DNA from: an uncultured Luteimonas sp.
GTDB lineage: Bacteria; Pseudomonadota; Gammaproteobacteria; Xanthomonadales; Xanthomonadaceae
DNA: 19,324 nt
Assembly (NCBI GenBank): GCA_934541015.1
Contig: CAKTDC010000038.1
Location: forward strand, 1-19,324
Direction: 5' to 3'
The position numbers and the translations under genes are program-made. Shown here one piece after another: positions 8,037 to 14,205 of this stretch. The notes below the pieces were generated by a model. The model made no database searches. It saw only the letters and a list, made by a program, of their open reading frames with translations, and was not told where the DNA came from. Position 1 is the stretch's first letter; each line of letters begins with the position of its first letter.

Positions 8037-8728
8037 GCCGCGGCCAGGAAGTCCGCGAGCGCCGGGTCCGATCCCGACGCCTCGAGCGCCTGCACGGCGG
8101 CTTCGAGCCTGGACGCACCGACGAAGGCGCAGCTGGCGCGCAGGCGGTGCAGGGCGGCGTGCATGGCGTCGCGGTCGCCGGCCGCGAACGCGTCGGCGGC
8201 CGCGGCCGTGGCCGCGGGGAGTTCGTCGAGGAACAGCCTGCGCAGGGCATCGACGTGGCCGGCGTTGCCCTTGAGCGCGGACAGCGCACGCAGTTCGTCC
8301 CATACCGGGAGCGCGCCGGTCGCCGTCGCGGCGGCCGGCTGCGCCGGCCCCTGCGGTTCGGCGATCCGCTGCCCGAGGTGCCGGCGCAGCGCGGCCTGCC
8401 AGTGCTCTGCCGGCAGCGGCTTGACCAGCACGTCGGCGAAGCCGGCCGCCAGCAGCGCGGCACGGGTGGCAGCGCCGCCGTCGGCGGTGTGCGCCAGCGC
8501 GGGGGTGGCGAGGCCGCGGGCGCGCAGCCGGGCCAGGAGATCGGCGCCGCTGCCGTCGGGCAGGTTGGCGTCGATCAGCCAGAGCGCGTGGCCGCCGTGG
8601 CTGGCCAGGGCGAAGGCGGAGGCGATGCTGGCGGCCGCATCGACCTCGGCGCCGGTCTCGCGGCTTGCGGCCTGGAGGAACGCGAGCGAGGTCGGGTCGT
8701 CCTCCACCAGCAGCAGTCTCGGTTTCAT
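8006..8728 (-). CDS. Orphan response regulator receiver fused to an HPt domain
   Basis: This 240-residue protein begins with a receiver (REC) domain, about residues 3-118: acidic pair Asp10/Asp11, phospho-acceptor Asp53 (in [11 protein letters not shown]), Thr81 and Lys103 (VKPL). After an Ala/Pro linker (about 119-140) comes a helical domain with [12 protein letters not shown], a histidine phosphotransfer signature, with His194 as the likely phosphorylated residue. There is no DNA-binding or enzymatic output domain and no kinase gene beside it. It should therefore relay phosphate between a kinase elsewhere and another regulator. It overlaps recO tail to tail and is divergent from rlmD. A weak ribosome binding site (GAGGG) precedes the ATG. 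Confidence 0.9.
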   Translation of the reverse strand: MKPRLLLVEDDPTSLAFLQAASRETGAEVDAAASIASAFALASHGGHALWLIDANLPDGSGADLLARLRARGLATPALAHTADGGAATRAALLAAGFADVLVKPLPAEHWQAALRRHLGQRIAEPQGPAQPAAATATGALPVWDELRALSALKGNAGHVDALRRLFLDELPAATAAAADAFAAGDRDAMHAALHRLRASCAFVGASRLEAAVQALEASGSDPALADFLAAAQETASSRPG

Positions 8729-8820
8729 CGCGGGCCCTCGTGCCGGACAGGAAACACCCTTCCATCATAGGTGGCGTTTTTTCACGCCGCTGCCCGCGTG
8801 CGGTGTCGCCCCGGGCTTCC

Positions 8821-8829
8821 TGCGACAAT
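8821..8829 (+). promoter_or_regulatory. Candidate extended -10 element for rlmD
   Basis: TGCGACAAT lies 30 bases before the GTG start of rlmD, in the divergent gap with the REC-HPt gene. It has the same form as the motifs before lepA and nagZ. The -35 region is not recognisable. Confidence 0.4.
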
Positions 8830-8859
8830 GGCCCTTTTCCGCAGGCAGTCAGCGGCGAC

Positions 8860-10206
8860 GTGGCAAGAATCGACCAGACTCCGTTCCAGGCCGAGATCCT
8901 CGACCTGGGTCATGACGGCCGTGGCGTGGCGCGGCGCCGCGCGGGGGACCCCGGACCGGGCAAGGCCGTGTTCATCGCCGGCGCCCTGCCCGGCGAAACC
9001 GTGATGGCCAGGCAGACCGCGCGCTCGCGCCACTTCGACGAAGCCGAGACGGTGGAGGTGCTGCAGCCTTCGCCCGACCGGGTGGCGCCGCGCTGCGCGC
9101 ATTTCGGCGTCTGCAGCGGCTGCGTGCTGCAGCACCTGGAGGAGTCGAAGCAGATCCTGGCCAAGCAGCGGGTGCTGCTGGAGAACTTCGAGCGCATCGG
9201 CCACGTGGCGCCGCAGGCGGTGCTGCCGCCGCTGACCGGAGAGGCCTGGGGCTACCGTCGCAAGGGCCGGTTCTCGGTGCGGCGGGTGGAGAAGAAGCAG
9301 CGCACGCTGGTCGGCTTCCGCGAACGCGACCCGCGCTTCGTCGCCGACCTGTCCGAATGCCATACCGTGGTGCCGGAGGTGGCCAGGCTGATCCCGGAGC
9401 TGTCACTGCTGGTCGACGGCCTGCAGGCGCGGCGCGACATCCCGCAGATCGAGTTCATCGCCGGCGACCCGCAGCCGGCCTTCGACGGCGTGGCCCTGGT
9501 GTTCCGCCACCTGCAGCCGCTGGGCGAAGCCGATTCGGCCGCGCTGCATGCGTTCGGCGAGCGTCACCGGGTGGCGATCTTCCTGCAGCCTGGCGGGATC
9601 GATTCGGTGCATGCGCTGTGGCCTGAAGCGCCGGCGCTGTCGTTCCGCCTGGAGCCCTGGGACATCGGCTTCGGGTTCCGCCCGCTGGACTTCATCCAGG
9701 TCAACGCCTCGCTCAACGCGAAGATGATCGCGCGCGCGCTGGAGCTGCTGGAGCTGCGTCCGGAGCAGCGCGTGCTCGACCTGTTCTGCGGCCTGGGCAA
9801 CTTCACCCTGCCGCTGGCGCGGGTGGTGTCGGAGGTGGTGGGCGTCGAAGGCGAGGCCGGGCTGGTGGCGCGGGCGCGCGAGAACGCGGCGCGCAACGGC
9901 CTGGGCAACGTGCAGTTCCACGCCGCCGACCTCACCGGGGACCAGCGCGGCGCCGCGTGGATGCGGCAGGGCTTCGACCGCCTGCTGCTCGACCCGCCGC
10001 GCTCGGGCGCGATCGACGTGCTCAGGCAGCTGCCGCTGGAGCGCTTCGGCCGCATCGTCTACGTCAGCTGCCACCCGGCCTCGCTCGCCCGCGACGCCGG
10101 CCACCTGGTCAACGAACGCGGCTGGACCCTGCGCAGCGCGGGGGTGATGGACATGTTTCCGCAGACCGCGCACGTCGAGAGTATCGCGATGTTCGAGAAG
10201 CCGTGA
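8860..10206 (+). CDS. rlmD: 23S rRNA (uracil-1939-C5)-methyltransferase RlmD
   Basis: This 448-residue protein makes m5U1939 in 23S rRNA using S-adenosylmethionine. An N-terminal TRAM domain covers about residues 5-65. Four iron-sulfur cysteines are visible: Cys79, Cys85, Cys88 (CAHFGVCSGC) and Cys167. The SAM-binding loop is DLFCGLGNFTLPLA (307-320), followed by LLLDPPRSG (375-383). Catalytic Cys404 lies in YVSCHPASLARD and Glu440 in HVES. GTG 8860 is chosen because it starts the protein at VARIDQTPFQAEILDLGHDG, as expected for RlmD; upstream in-frame codons read through the divergent promoter gap. No strong Shine-Dalgarno sequence is seen. The four cysteines distinguish it from cluster-lacking TrmA. 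Confidence 0.95.
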   Translation: MARIDQTPFQAEILDLGHDGRGVARRRAGDPGPGKAVFIAGALPGETVMARQTARSRHFDEAETVEVLQPSPDRVAPRCAHFGVCSGCVLQHLEESKQILAKQRVLLENFERIGHVAPQAVLPPLTGEAWGYRRKGRFSVRRVEKKQRTLVGFRERDPRFVADLSECHTVVPEVARLIPELSLLVDGLQARRDIPQIEFIAGDPQPAFDGVALVFRHLQPLGEADSAALHAFGERHRVAIFLQPGGIDSVHALWPEAPALSFRLEPWDIGFGFRPLDFIQVNASLNAKMIARALELLELRPEQRVLDLFCGLGNFTLPLARVVSEVVGVEGEAGLVARARENAARNGLGNVQFHAADLTGDQRGAAWMRQGFDRLLLDPPRSGAIDVLRQLPLERFGRIVYVSCHPASLARDAGHLVNERGWTLRSAGVMDMFPQTAHVESIAMFEKP

Positions 10207-10247
10207 CTGGTGATTGGCAACAGCACAAGCAGGACTCCCGCGTTTTC

Positions 10248-10282
10248 GAATCCCCAATCCCCAATCCCCAATCCCCAATCCC
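10248..10282. repeat. Five-unit heptamer array abutting the CYTH gene start
   Basis: One GAATCCC (10248-10254) is followed by four perfect CAATCCC units (10255-10282), and the next base is the A of the ATG. On the minus strand this reads GGGATTG repeated, giving five G tracts separated by ATT, a pattern able to form an intramolecular G-quadruplex. It is the same kind of heptamer as at 4007-4092. A TGATTGG at 10211-10217 could pair with one repeat unit. Confidence 0.9.
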
Positions 10283-10786
10283 ATGCCCGTCGAAATCGAA
10301 CGCAAATTCCTGGTCACCGGCGACAGCTGGCGCGACGCCGCGCATGCCGTCGTGCCGATGGCGCAGGGGTACATCAACGACATCGGGGCGATGGACCGGG
10401 GCGGGCAGCGGGCGTCGGTGCGGGTGCGGATCCAGGGCGAGGCGGCGTTCCTCAACCTGAAGTCGCGGGAGCCGGGGCATACGCGGCAGGAGTTCGAGTA
10501 TCCGGTTCCGGTGGAGGATGCGCGCGCGCTGCTGGCGCTGTGCGTGGGCGGCATCATCGACAAGCGGCGGCACCTGGTGCGCCATGGCGGGCACCTCTGG
10601 GAAGTCGACGAGTTCCTGGGCGACAACGCCGGGCTGGTGGTCGCGGAGATCGAGCTGGGCAGCGCCGACGAGGCGTTCGCCATGCCCGACTGGGCCGGCC
10701 GCGAGGTGACCGACGAGACGCGCTACTACAACCTGGCGCTGGCCTCGCATCCCTATGCGCGCTGGAGCGCGGCCGAGCGCGGCTGA
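10283..10786 (+). CDS. CYTH domain protein (triphosphate tunnel metalloenzyme, probable inorganic triphosphatase)
   Basis: This 167-residue protein has the ExExK signature at the N-terminus (Glu4, Glu6, Lys8 in VEIERKFLV) and the alternating charged residues that line the tunnel: Arg47/Arg49 in RVRI, Lys60, Glu70/Glu72, Lys94-Arg96, Glu107/Asp109 and Glu122/Glu124. Short stand-alone bacterial CYTH proteins of this size usually hydrolyse tripolyphosphate or a nucleoside triphosphate with a metal ion; the true substrate cannot be read from sequence. ATG 10283 is chosen because starting upstream (TTG 10214) would translate the heptamer array into repeated IPNPQSP residues. No Shine-Dalgarno sequence is possible directly upstream, where the array lies. 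It follows rlmD with a gap of 76 bases. Confidence 0.92.
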   Translation: MPVEIERKFLVTGDSWRDAAHAVVPMAQGYINDIGAMDRGGQRASVRVRIQGEAAFLNLKSREPGHTRQEFEYPVPVEDARALLALCVGGIIDKRRHLVRHGGHLWEVDEFLGDNAGLVVAEIELGSADEAFAMPDWAGREVTDETRYYNLALASHPYARWSAAERG

Positions 10787-10824
10787 GGCTTGGTGATCGG
10801 CGTCGCCGGCCCCATCATGCTTCC

Positions 10825-11514
10825 ATGAGAATCGATGTCTGGTCCGACGTGGTCTGCCCCTGGTGCTGGATCGGCAAGCGCCGCTTCCAGCGCGCGCTGG
10901 AGTCGCTCGGCGCGGATGCGCCGGAGGTCGAGGTGCGCTGGGATGCCTTCCTGCTCGATCCCGAGGCCGGCACCGATCCGGTGCCGCTGCGCGAGGCGTA
11001 CGCGAAGAAGTTCGGCGGCGCGGCACGCACCGCGGAAATCCTCGCCACCACCCAGGCCACCGCGCGTGCCGAAGGGCTGCCGTTCGATTTCGACCGCGGC
11101 CAGGTGCGGGTGACCACGCTGCCGGCGCACCGGCTGCTGTGGCTGGCCGCGCGTGAAGGCGACGCCGACCGCGTCGGCGATGCCCTGTTCCACGCGCATT
11201 TCGCCGAGGGGCGCAATCTCGCCGACCCGGAAGTGCTGGTCGCCGCGGGCCTCGCCGGCGGACTGGCCGAAGCGCGGCTGCGCGACTTCATCGCCGGCAG
11301 CGAGGGTGAGGCCGAGGTGCGCGCGCAGGTGGCGCAGGCGCAGGCGATGGGTATCCGCTCGGTGCCGACCTTCGTCATCGATGGCCGTTACGCGGTACAG
11401 GGCGCGCAGCCGCCGGAAGTGTTCGTAGAGGCGCTGCGGCGCGCAGGTGGCGCGGCGCCCACGCCCGCGGCGCCGGCCGACGACGCCTGCGGGCCGGACG
11501 GCTGCCGCATCTGA
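10825..11514 (+). CDS. FrnE-like DsbA family oxidoreductase
   Basis: This 229-residue protein has a thioredoxin-fold active site CPWC (Cys11-Cys14) at the end of the first strand, a long helical insertion, and a cis-proline loop SVPTFVIDG around residue 180. It has no signal peptide, so it probably acts in the cytoplasm, like 2-hydroxychromene isomerase/FrnE relatives. The C-terminal tail carries a second cysteine pair, Cys222 and Cys227 (CGPDGC, a CX4C motif), as I recall for Deinococcus FrnE, where it is linked to disulfide isomerase activity. ATG 10825 starts the protein directly at the first beta strand; no Shine-Dalgarno sequence is visible. It lies 38 bases after the CYTH gene, with no obvious functional link. 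Confidence 0.9.
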   Translation: MRIDVWSDVVCPWCWIGKRRFQRALESLGADAPEVEVRWDAFLLDPEAGTDPVPLREAYAKKFGGAARTAEILATTQATARAEGLPFDFDRGQVRVTTLPAHRLLWLAAREGDADRVGDALFHAHFAEGRNLADPEVLVAAGLAGGLAEARLRDFIAGSEGEAEVRAQVAQAQAMGIRSVPTFVIDGRYAVQGAQPPEVFVEALRRAGGAAPTPAAPADDACGPDGCRI

Positions 11515-11552
11515 ACGGCGCCGCGCGGCCGGGTTCCGCCGCGCCGGGCATC

Positions 11553-11561
11553 TGCGACAAT
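11553..11561 (+). promoter_or_regulatory. Candidate extended -10 element for nagZ
   Basis: TGCGACAAT lies 40 bases before the nagZ ATG and is identical to the motif before rlmD. Transcription starting about 7 bases downstream would place the stem-loop at 11570-11586 at the 5' end of the mRNA. No clear -35 is present. Confidence 0.42.
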
Positions 11562-11569
11562 GCCGCAGC

Positions 11570-11586
11570 GGGCGCGCCGCGCGCCC
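11570..11586 (+). promoter_or_regulatory. Stem-loop just before the nagZ ribosome binding site
   Basis: GGGCGCG (11570-11576) pairs perfectly with CGCGCCC (11580-11586) across a CCG loop. The ribosome binding site GAGGAG (11588-11593) begins one base later and lies 8 bases before ATG 11602. It may stabilise the mRNA 5' end or affect ribosome access. Confidence 0.5.
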
Positions 11587-11601
11587 TGAGGAGACCCACG
11601 G

Positions 11602-12624
11602 ATGCTCGTGATCGGCGTTGCCGGGACTGAACTCACCGCGCAGGAGCGCGACTGGCTGCAGAACGACGCCTGCGCCGGCGTGATCCTGTTCAAGCGCAAC
11701 TTCGCCTCGCGTGCGCAGGTCCAGGAGCTGTGCGCGGCGATCCGCGCGGCGGCGCCGCGGCCGCAGCTGATCTGTGTCGACCAGGAGGGCGGCCGGGTGC
11801 AGCGCTTCGAGGATGGCTACAGCGCGCTGCCCTCGCTCGACGGCCTCGGCCGCCTGTACGCGGACGATCCCGCCGCCGCGCTGCGGCTGGCCGAGGAGCA
11901 CGCCTGGCTGATGGCCAGCGAGATCCGCGCCAGCGGCGTCGACCTGAGCTTCGCGCCGGTGGTGGATGTGGGCCACGGCAACCTCGCCATCGGCGATCGC
12001 GCCTTCGCCGAGGATCCGCAGGCCGTGGCCGAGCTGACCCGGGCCTACGTGCGCGGCATGCATTCGGTCGGCATGGCCGCCACCCTCAAGCATTTTCCCG
12101 GCCACGGCACGGTGCGCGAGGACACGCACTTCGACATCGCAGTGGACGATCGGCCGCTGGAAGCGATCCGCGCGCACGACCTGGTGCCTTTCGTCGCCGG
12201 CATCGAGGCCGGCGCCGATGCGGTGATGCTGGCGCATGTGGTCTATCCGCAGGTGGCGCCGGAACCGGCCGGCTATTCGCCGTTCTGGATCAACGACATC
12301 CTGCGCGGGGACGTGTCCGACGGGGGCCTGGGCTTCCGCGGCGTGGTGTTCTCCGACGACATCGGCATGGCTGCGGCCTTCTCGGCCGGCGGGGTGAAGG
12401 CGCGCATCGATGCCCACCTCGACGCCGGCTGCGACGTGGTGCTGGTCTGCCACCCCGAGCTGGTCGACGAGTCGCTGGCCGCGGTGGCCGGCCGCCAGCT
12501 CAACACCGCCGCGCTGATCAGCCTGATCGGGCGCGGCGCGATGGGCTGGGACGGACTGCTGGCCGATGCGCGACACTCCGGAACCCGCTTGCAGCTGGCC
12601 GGACGACTGGGGCAGAGCGCATGA
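11602..12624 (+). CDS. nagZ: Beta-N-acetylhexosaminidase NagZ
   Basis: This 340-residue cytoplasmic glycoside hydrolase family 3 enzyme removes N-acetylglucosamine from anhydro-muropeptides during cell-wall recycling. It shows CVDQEGGRVQRF (58-69), KHFPGHG (163-169) and the Asp174-x-His176 acid/base pair in REDTHFD. The nucleophile is probably Asp252 in FSDDIGM. Single-domain architecture and length fit NagZ of Gram-negative bacteria. A good ribosome binding site GAGGAG precedes the ATG. The stop codon overlaps the next start in ATGA, so nagZ and hpt are coupled. In many Gammaproteobacteria NagZ activity affects induction of chromosomal beta-lactamase; no ampC or ampR is present here. Confidence 0.96.
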   Translation: MLVIGVAGTELTAQERDWLQNDACAGVILFKRNFASRAQVQELCAAIRAAAPRPQLICVDQEGGRVQRFEDGYSALPSLDGLGRLYADDPAAALRLAEEHAWLMASEIRASGVDLSFAPVVDVGHGNLAIGDRAFAEDPQAVAELTRAYVRGMHSVGMAATLKHFPGHGTVREDTHFDIAVDDRPLEAIRAHDLVPFVAGIEAGADAVMLAHVVYPQVAPEPAGYSPFWINDILRGDVSDGGLGFRGVVFSDDIGMAAAFSAGGVKARIDAHLDAGCDVVLVCHPELVDESLAAVAGRQLNTAALISLIGRGAMGWDGLLADARHSGTRLQLAGRLGQSA

Positions 12625-13181
12625 ACGTGCCAAGGCTTTCCGAGGTGATGGATGCGGCCGAGCTGATCTTCGACCGCGACGAGCTCGAGGACGTGATCGA
12701 GGAGATGGCCGACGCCATCGCCGACGAATACGCCGGCGACGAACTGCCGCCGCTGTTCCTCACCGTGATGCACGGCGGGCTGCCGTTCGCCGCGCAGCTC
12801 GCCTTCGCGCTCGGCGAACTGGGCCAGGACCTGGAGTTCGACTACCTGCACGCCACCCGCTACCGCGGCAATACCACCGGCTCCGGCCTGGCCTGGCTGC
12901 ACCGGCCGGCCACGCCGATGCGCGGGCGCCGGGTGCTGCTGGTCGACGACATCCTCGACGAAGGCCACACGCTCAAGGCGGTGAAGTACTGGTGCGAGGA
13001 CCAGGGCGCGGCCGACGTGCGCGTGGCGGTGCTGGCGACCAAGCTGCACGACCGCTGCGTCGACGGCATCTGCGCCGACTATTCGGGCGTGGAAGTGCCC
13101 GACCGCTACGTGTTCGGCTACGGCATGGATTTCCACGAGCAGGGGCGCAACCTGCCGGGCATCTACGCGCTCGGCGACTGA
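12621..13181 (+). CDS. hpt: Hypoxanthine-guanine phosphoribosyltransferase
   Basis: This 186-residue cytoplasmic enzyme transfers the phosphoribosyl group of PRPP to hypoxanthine or guanine, giving IMP or GMP. The PRPP-binding motif RVLLVDDILDEGHTL lies at about residues 104-118 with acidic residues Asp109/Asp110. A purine-contacting Lys141 lies in ATKLHD, and VPDRYVFGYGMDFHEQGRNLPG near the C-terminus is typical of type I hypoxanthine transferases. The start ATG 12621 overlaps the nagZ stop by 4 bases. The next gene product releases hypoxanthine, so this enzyme can recapture that base. Specificity for guanine versus hypoxanthine cannot be decided from sequence alone. Confidence 0.9.
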   Translation: MNVPRLSEVMDAAELIFDRDELEDVIEEMADAIADEYAGDELPPLFLTVMHGGLPFAAQLAFALGELGQDLEFDYLHATRYRGNTTGSGLAWLHRPATPMRGRRVLLVDDILDEGHTLKAVKYWCEDQGAADVRVAVLATKLHDRCVDGICADYSGVEVPDRYVFGYGMDFHEQGRNLPGIYALGD

Positions 13182-13182
13182 G

Positions 13183-13198
13183 TCGGCGCTTGCGCCGA
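13183..13198 (+). terminator. Stem-loop directly after hpt
   Basis: TCGGCG (13183-13188) pairs with CGCCGA (13193-13198) across a CTTG tetraloop, starting 2 bases after the hpt stop. GTCGGC (13182-13187) could instead pair with GCCGAC (13212-13217). No T run follows, so termination would be partial; the two exclusive folds could affect the next gene. Confidence 0.35.
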
Positions 13199-13239
13199 TA
13201 TCGCGGCGCTGGCCGACGGATCCACAGCCAGGAGCAGTC

Positions 13240-13995
13240 ATGGAAGCGGACATTTCCCTCGCGGTGATCGGCGGTACCGGCCTGTACGCGCTCGCCGAAC
13301 TGCAGGACATCCAGACCCGGCAGCCGGTCACGAAGTACGGCGCACCCTCCGGCCCGGTACGCGTGGGCACGCTGGGTGGCGCGCGGGTGGCCTTCCTGGC
13401 CCGGCACGGGGAGGCGCATTCGGTGCCGCCGCACCGGATCAACTACCGCGCCAATCTCGCCGCGCTGCAGGAGCTGGGCGCGTCGCGCGTGCTCGCGCTG
13501 AACACGGTCGGCGGCATCACCTCGCGCTTCGGTCCACGGGTGCTGGCCTGTCCGGAGCAGCTGATCGATTACACCTGGGGCCGGGTGTCCACGATCTGCG
13601 AAGAGCCGGGCAGCGAGGTGGTGCATGCGGATTTCGGCGATCCCTATACGCCATCGCTGCGGCGCCGGGTGCTTGCCGCCGCCGCGTCGTCGGGCGTGAC
13701 GCTGGTCGACGGCGGCTGCTACGGCGCCACCCAGGGACCGCGGCTGGAAACGAAGGCGGAAATCGCGCGCATGCGCCGCGACGGCTGCGACCTGGTGGGC
13801 ATGACCGGCATGCCCGAAGCCGGCCTGGCACGCGAGCTGGGGCTGGAGTATGCCTGCCTGGCGATCGTGGCCAACTGGGCCGCGGGGGCAGGCCCCGATC
13901 CGGACGAGGTGATCACCCTGGAGGACGTGCTGGCGAACGTCGCCGCGGCGAGCGCGGGCATTCCGGCGCTGCTGGGGGCGCTGCTGGCGGCATAG
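13240..13995 (+). CDS. S-methyl-5'-thioinosine phosphorylase
   Basis: This 251-residue trimeric-type purine nucleoside phosphorylase of the MTAP/PNP family has GGTG (11-14) in the phosphate loop, RHG (55-57) with HRINYRAN, GGCYGATQGPRLET (158-171) and MTGMPEA (188-194). Where methylthioadenosine phosphorylases carry Asp residues for the 6-amino group, this protein has Asn212 in ANWAAGAG, which fits a 6-oxopurine substrate. With nagZ beside it, as in Pseudomonas aeruginosa (PA3005-PA3004), this points to methylthioinosine phosphorylase, which releases hypoxanthine and methylthioribose-1-phosphate. An AGGAG ribosome binding site (13231-13235) lies 4 bases before the ATG. hpt upstream can convert the hypoxanthine to IMP. 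Confidence 0.9.
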   Translation: MEADISLAVIGGTGLYALAELQDIQTRQPVTKYGAPSGPVRVGTLGGARVAFLARHGEAHSVPPHRINYRANLAALQELGASRVLALNTVGGITSRFGPRVLACPEQLIDYTWGRVSTICEEPGSEVVHADFGDPYTPSLRRRVLAAAASSGVTLVDGGCYGATQGPRLETKAEIARMRRDGCDLVGMTGMPEAGLARELGLEYACLAIVANWAAGAGPDPDEVITLEDVLANVAAASAGIPALLGALLAA

Positions 13996-14205
13996 CGCCG
14001 CCGCCGTTGCCGACGGGCCGTCCTTGCGCAGCGGGAGAGCCGGCCGTCGCTGCCGCGGACACGCCCCCTCCCGACCTCCCCCCGCTGCGCGGACGGGAGG
14101 AGCTGGTGGCTCGCCGGCTGGCTGCGCGGGCGGGTGGCGTCTTGCCGGCTGGCTGCGTGGCCGGGAGGAGCTGGCGCACCGCCGGCGTTGATGCACAATG
14201 CGGGC
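13996..14205. repeat. Repeat-rich intergenic region: hairpin plus tandem copies
   Basis: This 210-base gap holds a hairpin (CCTCCCG 14067-14073 with CGGGAGG 14094-14100; inner CCGC 14082-14085 with GCGG 14089-14092). It also holds two tandem copies containing GGTGGC and GCCGGCTGGCTGCG (14105-14126 and 14133-14157), and two copies of GGGAGGAGCTGG (14095-14106 and 14163-14174). The hairpin could terminate the nagZ-hpt-phosphorylase transcript. I see no open frame here with protein-like content. Confidence 0.65.
14192..14199 (+). promoter_or_regulatory. Candidate -10 element giving a leaderless aidB transcript
   Basis: TGCACAAT ends 6 bases before ATG 14206. If it is a -10 element, transcription would begin at or near the A of the start codon. 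The motif resembles the TGCGACAAT motifs elsewhere in the window, with one base missing. Confidence 0.3.

Noticed and set aside
8773..8788. GGCGT-TTTTTC-ACGCC hairpin in the divergent gap as a terminator
   Set aside because: The stem is only 5 bp, the T run is in the loop, and no gene ends nearby.
10248..10282. CRISPR array
   Set aside because: The units are 7 bases in direct tandem with no spacers, so this is a simple repeat.
10210..10824. N-terminal extension of the FrnE-like protein across the CYTH gene
   Set aside because: The upstream frame is Arg/Gly/Ala-rich shadow sequence within the CYTH gene; the protein fold begins cleanly at ATG 10825.
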